A stretch of DNA of 42,800 bases from an uncultured Prevotella sp. (GTDB lineage: Bacteria > Bacteroidota > Bacteroidia > Bacteroidales > Bacteroidaceae), in contig ONPM01000007.1 of assembly GCA_900319715.1 (NCBI GenBank), positions 1 through 42,800 on the forward strand, written 5' to 3'. Positions 9,405 through 17,482 of this stretch are shown here, piece after piece (position 1 is the first letter of the stretch; every line of letters starts with the position of its first letter). Under the pieces are notes generated by a model. The model was not told where the DNA came from. It did no database searches and was given only the letters and a program-made list of their open reading frames with translations. A program made the position numbers and the translations under genes.

Positions 9405-9962
9405 TTATTCACAGACCGTGTAGACATAAGTGGAAGTTTCGTGGGTCGTGAAATGGAGATGAGGATTCAACTGCAGCACCGTCTTCAGATCGTCGCTGAT
9501 ACCTGTGCCTATCAGTTTGAGGGCGGCCTCCTTCATCGTCCAGAGGCGGATAAACGCCACGTCTGGGTTCGGAGCCGCCTGAATGACTTGAAGTTCTTCA
9601 TCGTTCATCGTATAGTGAGCCAGTCCATCCTTATACGAACGAACAGACTCCACATCGACGCCCACAGGAGTATCGCTGATGACGCAGGCCACGGCCTCCT
9701 TACAATGACTGAGGTTAAAGCATATTTCCGGATGGCCCACGATGGCGGGCTTACCATGCTCGTTGTACTCAAAAAGAGGATTCTCTGTGATGCCGTATCC
9801 TTCGCGCAGGCCTTGTTTCAGCAACTGGTATGCCAAAACATTCTGCCTCTGACCCAACTCATACTTAAACCTGAGTGCCTGTTCCCTCCGCTGTGCCGAT
9901 ATCTCTTCCAGCGCCTCTCTGAGGTCAAAGTCCCAGATGTGCTCACTCACATATATCTTCAT
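9405..9962 (-). CDS. 4'-phosphopantetheinyl transferase (Sfp/AcpT-like)
   Basis: 185 residues. It transfers phosphopantetheine from CoA to a serine of carrier proteins. Both family motifs are visible: PVGVDVESV (Mg-binding, residues ~94-102) and RLWTMKEAALKLIGTG (the WxxKE motif), plus FNLSHCKEAV upstream. The length suits the small Sfp-like group. It could activate the ACP at 4671-4907, though that operon lies 3.5 kb away on the other strand. Between it and rmuC are TTTATAGTTTA-type repeats rather than a clear promoter, so it may be expressed from the rmuC promoter. Confidence 0.88.
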   Translation of the reverse strand: MKIYVSEHIWDFDLREALEEISAQRREQALRFKYELGQRQNVLAYQLLKQGLREGYGITENPLFEYNEHGKPAIVGHPEICFNLSHCKEAVACVISDTPVGVDVESVRSYKDGLAHYTMNDEELQVIQAAPNPDVAFIRLWTMKEAALKLIGTGISDDLKTVLQLNPHLHFTTHETSTYVYTVCE

Positions 9963-9963
9963 A

Positions 9964-10077
9964 TTGTTTATAGTTTAAAGTTTATAGTTTATAGTTGATT
10001 ACTTCTATAGTCTTCTGAGATTTATCAAGGGCTTGCCAGGTTATCATCTATAAACTATAAACCATCAACTATAAACA
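9964..10077. repeat. Inverted TTTATAGTTTA-type repeats
   Basis: The gap between the phosphopantetheinyl transferase and rmuC holds tandem copies of a GTTTATAGTTTA-like unit (9964-9995) and a complementary array of TATAAACTATAAAC (10048-10077), about 50 bases apart, so the two could pair as a long AT-rich stem. Related arrays occur at 13730-13765, 29312-29337, 33867-33912 and 36867-36915. Confidence 0.7.
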
Positions 10078-10081
10078 AAAA

Positions 10082-11386
10082 CTACTCCAGCCCCACCTCC
10101 GGCATGGGAATCTTCCTGTTCGCATTCTCCTTCGCGCCGAGGTCGACGAGTTCACGCCCCTTCTGCACCACACTCTGACGGCCCGTAATCAGTTTGTTGT
10201 TCGTGCTGTCGTAGGCCTCCTGCACCTTATGGATCTTCTCGCCGAGGTCGTTATAGCGCTGGATAAAGTCTCCCAAACGGTCGATCAACTGTTCTGCGAG
10301 TCCGAACACCTTCTGCTGGTTCTCCGCCTGCTGGTTCTGCACCCAGGCGATATGGATCATGTGGAGGATGCCCAACAGGTTCTGCTCGCCTGTCACGAAC
10401 ACTTTCTTCTCAAAGGCATCACGCCAGAGGGTGGGATCGTTAGCGAGTGCCAACTGCAGCGACGACTCGAAGGGCACGAACATGATGACGAAGTCGACCG
10501 TCTCGCGCCCATTCTTGATATACTTCGAATAGTCTTTGCGGGCCAGTTCGTTCACATGCTGACGCACACTCTTGATATGCTCCTGCAGATAGCGCTCCTT
10601 ATCCTCCGCCGACTCCGCATTCACGTACTTCTCATAGGCCACGAGCGACACCTTAGAGTCGACGATGGCGTCCTGGCCCTGCGGATAGTGCAGGATGACG
10701 TCGGGCTGCATCTCCTTACCCGTCTCGTCGTTCTTCAGCGGACGTCCCAACTCGTCTCTCAGCCGTGCCTGCACCTCATAGTGGATACCTTCCGTCAGTC
10801 CCTGCGAGGCCAACAGGTCGCCAAGGATAATCTCACCCATATTGCCCGAAATCTTGTTGTCGCGTCTGAGCACGTTCGTCAGGCTCTCCGTCTTCTCGCC
10901 CAACTGCTGTGTCTGCGCCAGCATCTGCTTAATCTGCTCAGCGAAACTAGCGGAATAGCCTGCCGACTTCTCATCGTTCTCATGGATGGCCTTGCGTACC
11001 TGCTCCATCGAGTCGCGCAGCGGCTGGGTGATGCCCATCATCGTCTCGGCGTTCTGCTCCTTCAACTTGGCAGCGCTCGTCTCCAGCAACTGCTGGGCCA
11101 TGTTCTTGAAACGCTCCTCATGACGCTTCAACTCCTCCCCCATCTGCTGGCGTACCAGTTCGAGTTCCCTCGACAGGCTCTCCGCCTTGGCATTGAGCGA
11201 CTTGTTCTCAGCCTCCAGATGCCTCACCCGGCTCGTGGCCTCAGACAGTTGCTCACCCTTCATCGAGAGTTCGATATCCTTCTTTCCGCCCTCGATGCGC
11301 AGCACATCCATCCTGCGGTCCATCAGCAGATAGAGCACCACAGCACCGACCACTATACCTATTATAATATATAGCACTATCATCAT
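10082..11386 (-). CDS. rmuC: RmuC-family DNA recombination protein
   Basis: About 434 residues. An N-terminal membrane segment (IVLYIIIGIVVGAVVLYLL, residues ~3-22) is followed by a long coiled coil (~35-190) and the RmuC nuclease-like domain with MGEIILGDLL, DAIVDSKVSLVAYEKYVNA and DFVIMFVPFESSLQ, the core of the family. RmuC limits recombination at inverted repeats in E. coli; the biochemical activity is not fully defined. I chose the ATG at 11386 (or 11383) just before the membrane segment; the frame is open to 11419 but would add an unlikely leader. A long stretch of inverted repeat DNA lies directly upstream. Confidence 0.9.
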   Translation of the reverse strand: MMIVLYIIIGIVVGAVVLYLLMDRRMDVLRIEGGKKDIELSMKGEQLSEATSRVRHLEAENKSLNAKAESLSRELELVRQQMGEELKRHEERFKNMAQQLLETSAAKLKEQNAETMMGITQPLRDSMEQVRKAIHENDEKSAGYSASFAEQIKQMLAQTQQLGEKTESLTNVLRRDNKISGNMGEIILGDLLASQGLTEGIHYEVQARLRDELGRPLKNDETGKEMQPDVILHYPQGQDAIVDSKVSLVAYEKYVNAESAEDKERYLQEHIKSVRQHVNELARKDYSKYIKNGRETVDFVIMFVPFESSLQLALANDPTLWRDAFEKKVFVTGEQNLLGILHMIHIAWVQNQQAENQQKVFGLAEQLIDRLGDFIQRYNDLGEKIHKVQEAYDSTNNKLITGRQSVVQKGRELVDLGAKENANRKIPMPEVGLE

Positions 11387-11411
11387 AATGGATGCAAAAA
11401 TACAATTTTTT

Positions 11412-11490
11412 TTGAACACAGAGACACAAAGACACAGAGATTATTATTAAAAAATCAAAAAACTTTATGTCTCTGAGTCTCTGTGTTCAA
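11412..11490. repeat. Inverted repeat of ACACAGAGAC type in divergent promoter region
   Basis: Arms at 11412-11440 and 11464-11490 are nearly complementary (the outer TTGAACACAGAGAC arm is perfect, the inner part imperfect), separated by about 23 nt of A-rich sequence. It sits between divergent rmuC and the 11559 gene and would form a cruciform or RNA hairpin on either strand. Confidence 0.75.
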
Positions 11491-11499
11491 ATTTTTTAA

Positions 11500-11507
11500 T
11501 AACTTTG
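11500..11507 (+). promoter_or_regulatory. Probable -7 promoter element for the 11559 gene
   Basis: TAACTTTG matches the Bacteroidetes -7 consensus TAnnTTTG, 52 nt upstream of the ATG. No clean TTTG is found at the -33 position, so the promoter call rests on one element. Confidence 0.5.
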
Positions 11508-11558
11508 CCTAATAAACCAACAAACAGAATCATTCATTAACTCAAAAACTTTAAGATT

Positions 11559-11966
11559 ATGGATTACAAGATTATTGACATCGAGGGAGTAGGCGACGTG
11601 TATGCAGAGAAACTGACCGCCGCAGGTATCAACAAGGTGAGCGAACTGCTCGAGAAGTGCGCAGCCCCCAAGGGCCGTCAGGAACTGGCCGAGGCTACTG
11701 GCATCAGCGACAAACTGATCCTGCGCTGGACCAATCATGCCGACCTGTTCCGTATCAACGGCGTAGGCCCCCAGTTCGCAGAACTGCTGGAGAAGGCTGG
11801 CGTCGACACCGTCAAGGAGTTCCGCCATCGTGTGGCCGAGAACCTGCAGCCGAAGTTGGAGGAGGTCAACGCCGAGTTCCACATCTGCGGCCGAGTGCCC
11901 GCCGTCTCTGAGGTCCAGAAGATGATCGACCAGGCCAAGGAACTGGAGCCGAAGGTGACCTACTAA
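11559..11966 (+). CDS. DUF4332-type helix-hairpin-helix protein
   Basis: 135 residues with two helix-hairpin-helix-like units: IDIEGVGDVYAEKLTAAGI near the N-terminus and RINGVGPQFAELLEKAGV near residue 65. This arrangement matches small DUF4332 proteins, which are presumed nucleic-acid binders. It stands alone with its own promoter element and a strong terminator right after the stop. Specific role unknown. Confidence 0.8.
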   Translation: MDYKIIDIEGVGDVYAEKLTAAGINKVSELLEKCAAPKGRQELAEATGISDKLILRWTNHADLFRINGVGPQFAELLEKAGVDTVKEFRHRVAENLQPKLEEVNAEFHICGRVPAVSEVQKMIDQAKELEPKVTY

Positions 11967-11971
11967 CAAAC

Positions 11972-11997
11972 TAATCCCCACCAATTGGCGGGGATTA
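11972..11997. terminator. Bidirectional intrinsic terminator
   Basis: Stem TAATCCCC / GGGGATTA with an A-C mismatch, two more G-C pairs and an AATT loop, six nt after the stop at 11966, with A/T-rich flanks on both sides. It lies between the convergent 11559 and 12045 genes and can serve both. Confidence 0.8.
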
Positions 11998-12044
11998 ATT
12001 ATTATAAATTACGACTTTGCCTTCAGTTTCATCCATTGCCCGAC

Positions 12045-14276
12045 TCAAACCTTCCGCTTCACCCAGTAGAGGGTGTCTGAGGTGGTGCGCTTGTTCTGGA
12101 ACTTGTATTCCGGACGGCTGAGGTAACTGCCGATCTTCTGGAATGAAGAGGTCTCTTCCTTGTAGCCCTTGAAGTGGGATTTGAGCAGGGCGGAGAGGTC
12201 TTTGATAGACATCCACTCGCCTCCCTCGTCGCTGCGCGGTCTCTGCACGACGGCCATCAGCATCTCGCCAAGACCATTCAGACGCTGGTACTGCAGGTTG
12301 TGCTCCATCAGACTGCGCTCCTCTTCCTTCGTCAGCCAGTAGCGCTCACCCTGGCGGATCTCCTGCATCAACTGGGCATAGAGTTGGTCGTGCTGCACAG
12401 GCGACAGGAAGTCGATGTCGCCGTCGATGCCGACACAGACGAAACGACGTGAGCCCGTCGGGTCTGTCAGCGGCATCTGCTCGTTGGTGGTGCCGATGAA
12501 TGAGGCATAGCGGCGGTTCGAGGTGTAGGCCTTGCCGTAGGGCGGACGGTATTTCAAGTCGGCCGTCGAGACGAGATATTTCAGGACAATCTGCTGGCGC
12601 TGGGTCACACGGTCGAACTCATCGAGGTTGATCAGCGCGAACGACGTGAGGCCGAGGTTCAGGTCCTGCTCGTTCTTGAAGTTGATGCGGTCGTTATAGT
12701 AGTCCATCAGGTCGCGAGGCAGCAGGATACGGCAGAAACTTGACTTGCCGCAGCCTTGCCTTCCTATTAATAAAGGTACGAGGGCGTTGCCCGTCAACTG
12801 GCCCTTTCCCAGCCACATCGCCACCATCGAGCGCATCCAGATATGGAAGAGGTGCGTCCAGTCTGTCCACTCCGTCGGCACCCGCTCGGCCATCGCCGTC
12901 ACACGGTCCTTGCCGTCCCACTTCGGCAGATGCTCCAGGTAGTCGTTCACAGGGTCGTAACGCTCAATATCATCTGAATTCACGTAGCGTCGGATATCCT
13001 TGTCCCAGCAGCGGATGCCCTGCTCGAGCGCCCTCATCGTGATGGAGTTGCGAGCCTCCTCCGTCAGGTCCTGATAGGAGAATCCGACGCCCGTCCTCAT
13101 CCGGTATTCGGCGACGCCCCGCATCACGTTCTTCCGCAACTCATAGTTCGCGTTGAGGAAGATGTTGATCTTCATCGTCAACAGCGTCTCGGGCGGGATG
13201 GTCTTCGTGCGCTGGACACCTTTCTTCTCCATATACCTCCTGACATGTTCTTCCCGATAGGCGTTCTCAAACACCTTCTTCACCAGCAGTTCCTCGCCCC
13301 AGTAGGCCGACAGCCGGATGGTCTGCCGCTGGGCGACGGCCATCGGGATGCCCGTCTCCATGCAGTACCGCGCCAATCTCGTCAGCGTGGCGTGACGACG
13401 TTCCTCCTTGTCGGCAATGCCTTCCGTATCGTCGTAGGCCTTCGTGAGGTTGAACTCGAAGATGACCTGCTGACTGCGGTAGAGGTCTCGGTCTGTAACC
13501 TCCGCCCTCTGGTTATAGGCAGTCTGATGGGAGATGGCGGCCGTAGGCTTCTCGGCCTTGGCGTAGATAGGCGTCGCCAACGGATTATACACTAGCAGAG
13601 GGTCGCTGCTCATGTAGCAGATGCGCTGTGTCAACGGCTCGAGTTTCTCGATGGTGACGCCCAACTGGCCGTTGTAGATGAGCCGGGCCCGCTCGTAGAG
13701 GTTCTCGTGGAAGAGGGAAATTTCTTCTTTGTTTATAGTTGAAAGTTTATAGTTTATAGATGATATGTCTGATGGCGGAGTATTCTGCGGCTTAGAGTAT
13801 TCTCCTTCCTCGTTCCTCCTTCCTCTTTCCTCGAAAAACTGTCCTCTTACCTCTAAAAGTTCCCCCCGGCATACGATCTTCACCGACAGTCCGTCGGCCC
13901 CGACGAAGGCCATCAGCGTCTGAGGCATCTCCCCTGCCCCACGACGGACAGCCTCTGCCTCGTCGTAACTGGTCAGGTTGTTCACCTCCAATAAGACCAA
14001 GCCCGTATAACCTCGCGTCACCAACTCATGGTTGCGATTCTCCTGTTCCAGAGCGAAACAGATACGTGGCAGGTCCTTGGGCCAGTTGTCATAGCCCTCG
14101 AGTGTGCCGTTGTTGCCGACTTCAACGTACTGCATCATCGGCAGTTCCCTGCGGAACGTGCTGACGGCCTCGTCGTATTCGCCCTGACTGATGAGTTCTG
14201 CCACTTCCTGCAACTCCAGCAGTCGCAGGGTTTCCCTGTTACGATAGTTCTTGATGAGTGTGATTCTTGATGCCAT
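12045..14276 (-). CDS. VapE/VirE-type P-loop protein with BT4734-like N-terminus
   Basis: 743 residues. The N-terminal ~330 residues resemble the BT4734/BF3469-like and VirE N-terminal regions common in Bacteroidetes. A helicase/NTPase domain follows, with Walker A LLIGRQGCGKSSFC (about residues 503-516), Walker B ALINLDEFD, and sensor-like IGTTNEQMPLTDPTGSRRF, as in virulence-associated E proteins and phage primase-helicases. The C-terminal part (after ~620) resembles DUF3874. Such proteins are tied to mobile DNA, but no integrase or replication partner is visible here. A repeat-derived low-complexity segment interrupts the protein near residues 148-185. It has its own promoter and a shared terminator at 11972-11997. 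Confidence 0.8.
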   Translation of the reverse strand: MASRITLIKNYRNRETLRLLELQEVAELISQGEYDEAVSTFRRELPMMQYVEVGNNGTLEGYDNWPKDLPRICFALEQENRNHELVTRGYTGLVLLEVNNLTSYDEAEAVRRGAGEMPQTLMAFVGADGLSVKIVCRGELLEVRGQFFEERGRRNEEGEYSKPQNTPPSDISSINYKLSTINKEEISLFHENLYERARLIYNGQLGVTIEKLEPLTQRICYMSSDPLLVYNPLATPIYAKAEKPTAAISHQTAYNQRAEVTDRDLYRSQQVIFEFNLTKAYDDTEGIADKEERRHATLTRLARYCMETGIPMAVAQRQTIRLSAYWGEELLVKKVFENAYREEHVRRYMEKKGVQRTKTIPPETLLTMKINIFLNANYELRKNVMRGVAEYRMRTGVGFSYQDLTEEARNSITMRALEQGIRCWDKDIRRYVNSDDIERYDPVNDYLEHLPKWDGKDRVTAMAERVPTEWTDWTHLFHIWMRSMVAMWLGKGQLTGNALVPLLIGRQGCGKSSFCRILLPRDLMDYYNDRINFKNEQDLNLGLTSFALINLDEFDRVTQRQQIVLKYLVSTADLKYRPPYGKAYTSNRRYASFIGTTNEQMPLTDPTGSRRFVCVGIDGDIDFLSPVQHDQLYAQLMQEIRQGERYWLTKEEERSLMEHNLQYQRLNGLGEMLMAVVQRPRSDEGGEWMSIKDLSALLKSHFKGYKEETSSFQKIGSYLSRPEYKFQNKRTTSDTLYWVKRKV
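13730..13860. repeat. Repeat DNA translated inside the VapE-type gene
   Basis: Bases 13730-13765 carry the same TTTATAGTTTATAG-type array seen in intergenic gaps; 13795-13860 is a polypyrimidine series of TTCCTC units. Both are in frame and are translated as a low-complexity linker that includes SSINYKLSTINKEE. It looks like an insertion of intergenic-type repeats between two domains. Confidence 0.7.
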
Positions 14277-14299
14277 AATCCTATAGTTTTAATCTGCTG

Positions 14300-14331
14300 C
14301 AAAGGTACGAAAAATAACTGAAATGTGCAAG
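14300..14331 (-). promoter_or_regulatory. Promoter for the VapE-type gene
   Basis: On the minus strand TACCTTTG (14307-14300) is preceded at 20 nt by CTTG (14331-14328), close to the TTTG -33 element. The ATG at 14276 lies 24 nt downstream of the -7 element. Confidence 0.65.
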
Positions 14332-14369
14332 TAAATTCTCAAAAGAAATTCTTTACAATTATAGTTTAA

Positions 14370-14768
14370 GCCTCCATAATGACAACTTTCTTATTGATAT
14401 TCAGTTACTTATACTATGGATGCTTATTATTTAAACCTACATAAAGCCTCCATAAATTGGGACATTAGTCACATGTTTGTCCCTTCTAACTCCTAATGAA
14501 GATACTAGTTTATGGTAGTTCAGATAGGGTGAACTGTCAGTTCAGACTGCGGGAACTGTTAGTTCAGACTGGAAAAACTGACAGTCCAGAATATTTGTGT
14601 GATTGTCCAACTGCCTTGTTATCAATAATTTATGGAATATTTGACGTCATTTTTGCCTATATCTTTTATCAAAACACAGCATTTATGGAGGTTATATGGA
14701 AGCAAAAATAAGTAGCCTCCACATAATATCATATTGGGTTTCAGATATTTAGTTAAATATATGGAGGC
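14370..14768. repeat. Five dispersed copies of GCCTCCATA in both orientations
   Basis: Direct copies at 14370-14378, 14456-14464 and 14715 (variant with an extra CA), and inverted copies at 14684-14692 (variant) and 14760-14768. The last two pairs can form hairpins, for example 14715-14768. I see no supported gene in 14332-14862; a 71-codon open frame at 14496 has no recognisable features. A TATATTTG (14775-14782) and a TACCTTTG (14828-14835) resemble -7 promoter elements. Confidence 0.6.
14515..14601 (+). repeat. 22-bp tandem direct repeat array (about four units)
   Basis: Units start at 14515, 14536, 14558 and 14580 with 21, 22, 22 and a diverged last unit. The shared core is AGTTCAGACTG followed by G/A-rich spacer and AACT. 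At each junction an 11-bp near-palindrome such as AACTGTCAGTT is formed (14532, 14554, 14576). The two-helical-turn period is that of an operator array or an iteron cluster. Confidence 0.7.
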
Positions 14769-14862
14769 TATATATATATTTGCATAAAATGTGAAAAAAG
14801 AAATCTAATAGTATCACAAAAATAGTGTACCTTTGCATCAGAAATCAGAAAGAACCTCACCT

Positions 14863-15111
14863 ATGAATACAAAGGAAGATCATCGGGAGGAGGTCTTCCG
14901 GGAGAAGACCCGTAACTACTTAGTGTGTTTCATCGAATAAAAATAAAAGGAGCCATCTCTCCTCTGCCAGAAGCGTACAGAAGTCAACCCAAGCCCTCAT
15001 GGAAAAGCCAATGCTGTATATCCCTGCGCTACGTCCTTCCGATACCGCCAAAGCCCAGAGACAGTCCCGCCGCACCTTATAAAAATAAGACAAATGGTGA
15101 ATTTTTGTTAA
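14863..15111 (+). pseudogene. Remnant of a small cysteine-containing protein gene (DUF6078-like?)
   Basis: ATG 14863 opens a 25-codon frame (MNTKEDHREEVFREKTRNYL, then VCFIE) ending at a stop at 14940. The same frame, after another stop codon, continues to 15111 with CQKRTEVNPSPHGKANAVYP and FRYRQSPETVPPHLIK. The start and the VNPS/YPC pattern recall DUF6078-type proteins of Prevotella and Bacteroides, with the central part missing. It lies downstream of promoter-like elements and just before the T6SS promoter. The family suggestion comes from memory and is weak; it may alternatively be a short real ORF. Confidence 0.3.
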
Positions 15112-15148
15112 AAATAAGCCTCAAAGCCCCAAAATATCAACCTTTCGG

Positions 15149-15179
15149 TTTGTTTTATGACATTTTCTCTTTAACTTTG
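15149..15179 (+). promoter_or_regulatory. Main promoter of the T6SS operon
   Basis: TTTG (15149-15152) and TAACTTTG (15172-15179) are 19 nt apart, an exact Bacteroidetes primary promoter. The clpV ATG is 32 nt beyond the -7 element. No other equally good promoter was noticed before 36287, so most of the 21-kb run may depend on it. Confidence 0.8.
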
Positions 15180-15210
15180 CATTCAAATAGGCATAAAACA
15201 ATTAAATAAC

Positions 15211-17433
15211 ATGACAGACCAACTGAAAACTATAGCCAACAGTTTCGCAGAAGAGTATTGCAGCGACGCCATCTACCCTGCCCACCTGTTTAAGGCTATT
15301 CTCCATAAGGACATGGAGTTGATCCATTTCATCGAGACCGAACTCGATAAGGATTATTACTATCTTCAAGACTGGGCCGACGTGCAGATGCAACTCGCCC
15401 CAAGAGCCGTCCGCCCGATGCGCGACCTCGACCTCAGCGACGAGTCTGTGGCCGTGATGGAAGAAGCAGAGAACTACAAGGTGAAGTTCGACCTCGACGA
15501 GGCGACGCCCGTCTGCGTCCTGGCTTCGCTGGTGACCCCCGGCGTAGGATTCTCGTTCGACCAGTTGAAGACGCTCCCGCTGACACCATCAGACATCAGC
15601 GCCAAGATGGCCAAGGGAGCCAGCGTAGAAGCACCCTACATGGAGGGCGCGGAACTGAAGAAGAGCACGCCGGCGAAAGGCAAGGGCAACCTGGCCAAAT
15701 ACTGCATCGACAAGACCGCCGTCGCCAGAGCAGGCAACCTGGACAAGGTGATCGGCTTCGACAAGGAGATCGCAGTCATCTACGAGATCCTGGGCCGGAA
15801 GACGAAGGCCAACCTGCTGATTACGGGTGAGAGCGGCGTGGGAAAGACTTCGCTGGTGAACGGCTTCGTCAGCCGTCTGGCAGCCGACGAGGCGCCCAGT
15901 TTCCTCAACGGCGCCATCGCCTACGAACTCGACACGGCCGCCCTGGGTGGCGACGCCCAGTACAAAGGCGAAGTGGAAGACCGCTTCAAGAATATCATCA
16001 ACGAGGTGGAGGCACTGCCCAACGCCGTGCTGATCATCGAGCAGATCGACAAACTGTTCGACAAGCAGGGCGCCCTCTTCGGCTGCTCTACGCTCCTGAA
16101 GAACGAACTGAGCAAAGGCCGTCTGCAACTGCTCTGCACATCGAGCATCGACGGATATACGAAGAACATCGAGACAGACAAGGAGATGACCTCGAATATC
16201 GAGAAGATCTCCATCGACGAGCCTGACACGGCCGTCACCCTGAGCATCCTCCAGGGCATCATGCCAGCCTACGAGGCCTATCACCACCTGACGGTTGACG
16301 AGACCGTGCTCGACGAGGCCATCCGTCTGGCCAAGCGCTATCTGACGGAGAAGTGCCTGCCAGCCTCGGCCATCGACCTTCTGGACCGCACGATGTCGCA
16401 TGTCAAGATCGAGAAAGACCTGAGCGACGAGAAGACAGACGCCCTGCTGAGCGAAGACCTCAGCGGAACGGTGGCCCGTCAGACGGGTATTCCCCTCGGA
16501 AAGGTCCAGACACAGGAGCGTGACCGACTGATGAGCGGCGAGGAGACACTGAAGAAGCGCGTCGTAGGCCAGGACCATGCCGTGAAGAAGGTGCTGGACG
16601 CCGTCTACGAGGCACGCTCCGGACTCAGCAAGAAGGGTCAGCCCATGGGCTCGTTCTTCTTCCTCGGCCCCACCGGTACCGGTAAGACGGAACTGTCGAA
16701 AGCCCTCGCCGAGTTCCTCTTCGGCGACGAGAGCGCCCTGATCCGATTCGACATGTCGGAGTTTAAGGAAGAGCACTCCGTGGCCCTCCTCTATGGAGCA
16801 CCTCCGGGATATGTGGGCTATGAAGAAGGTGGTCTGCTGGTGAACAAGATACGTCAGTCACCTTATAGCGTCGTATTGTTCGACGAGATTGAGAAAGCAC
16901 ACAAGTCGGTCTTCGACCTGTTCCTGCAGATTCTCGACGAGGGAAAGTTGCACGACCGTCTCGGACGAGTGGGCGACTTCTCGAATGCCCTCATCCTGTT
17001 CACATCCAATATTGGTGCGCAGACCATCGTGGAGAAGTTCAACAGCGGCATCATCCCAGAGAACAACGAGTTGATGGACATCATGCAAGGCTACTTCCGC
17101 CCTGAGTTCCTCGCCCGTCTGACAGAGATCGTGCCCTTCTCACCCATCACGGATAAGACGGTGGCTCAGATCTTCGACATCCACATGAAGGGCCTGCTGA
17201 AGTTGCTGGACGAGCAGAACATCACCCTGGAACTGACACCAGAGGCCCGGCAGACCATCGCTCTCAGAGGCTACAACCAGCAGTATGGAGCACGCCCCAT
17301 ACTCGGTATCATCCGTAAGGAGTTGCGCCACCCGATCTCGAAGATGATGATCTCCGGCAAGGTGAAGCCTGGCGACCACATCATCGTAGACCTCGACAAG
17401 GAGGGTAATCCTGATATAAAGGTAAAGGAATAA
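15211..17433 (+). CDS. tssH: T6SS sheath-disassembly ATPase TssH/ClpV
   Basis: 740-residue Hsp100 AAA+ protein that unfolds contracted TssB/TssC sheath in the cytoplasm. An N-terminal Clp-N-like domain (~1-150) precedes D1 with intact Walker A GESGVGKT (206-213). D1 Walker B reads VLIIEQIDKL with Glu277-Gln278 in place of the usual Asp-Glu, and the ERRF-type arginine finger is replaced by TSNIEK. D2 is intact: Walker A GPTGTGKT (486-493), LFDEIEKAH, TSNIGAQ, FRPEFLARLTEIV and GARP sensor-2. The linker between rings is short, with no long M-domain coiled coil, so the protein is smaller than the ~850-900 residues usual for ClpV. It is first in the operon and adjacent to the sheath genes, which supports ClpV over ClpB/ClpC. 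Confidence 0.9.
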   Translation: MTDQLKTIANSFAEEYCSDAIYPAHLFKAILHKDMELIHFIETELDKDYYYLQDWADVQMQLAPRAVRPMRDLDLSDESVAVMEEAENYKVKFDLDEATPVCVLASLVTPGVGFSFDQLKTLPLTPSDISAKMAKGASVEAPYMEGAELKKSTPAKGKGNLAKYCIDKTAVARAGNLDKVIGFDKEIAVIYEILGRKTKANLLITGESGVGKTSLVNGFVSRLAADEAPSFLNGAIAYELDTAALGGDAQYKGEVEDRFKNIINEVEALPNAVLIIEQIDKLFDKQGALFGCSTLLKNELSKGRLQLLCTSSIDGYTKNIETDKEMTSNIEKISIDEPDTAVTLSILQGIMPAYEAYHHLTVDETVLDEAIRLAKRYLTEKCLPASAIDLLDRTMSHVKIEKDLSDEKTDALLSEDLSGTVARQTGIPLGKVQTQERDRLMSGEETLKKRVVGQDHAVKKVLDAVYEARSGLSKKGQPMGSFFFLGPTGTGKTELSKALAEFLFGDESALIRFDMSEFKEEHSVALLYGAPPGYVGYEEGGLLVNKIRQSPYSVVLFDEIEKAHKSVFDLFLQILDEGKLHDRLGRVGDFSNALILFTSNIGAQTIVEKFNSGIIPENNELMDIMQGYFRPEFLARLTEIVPFSPITDKTVAQIFDIHMKGLLKLLDEQNITLELTPEARQTIALRGYNQQYGARPILGIIRKELRHPISKMMISGKVKPGDHIIVDLDKEGNPDIKVKE

Positions 17434-17482
17434 AAAGTGAGTATAAAAAATATAGCAATTATTAATTTAATCCATTACGACT

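Noticed and set aside
10229-11374. 381-codon open frame antisense to rmuC
   Set aside because: Leu/His/Gln-rich low-complexity shadow of a well-conserved sense gene.
14515-14601. CRISPR array
   Set aside because: Units are directly adjacent, with no unique spacers of 25-40 bp, and no cas genes are near.
14496-14711. Small gene of 71 codons in the intergenic region
   Set aside because: It runs through the tandem repeats and GCCTCCATA motifs, shows no domain or conserved pattern, and lacks a promoter directly upstream.
15589-16776. 395-codon open frame antisense to clpV
   Set aside because: No motifs; produced by the GC-rich third positions of the AAA+ gene.
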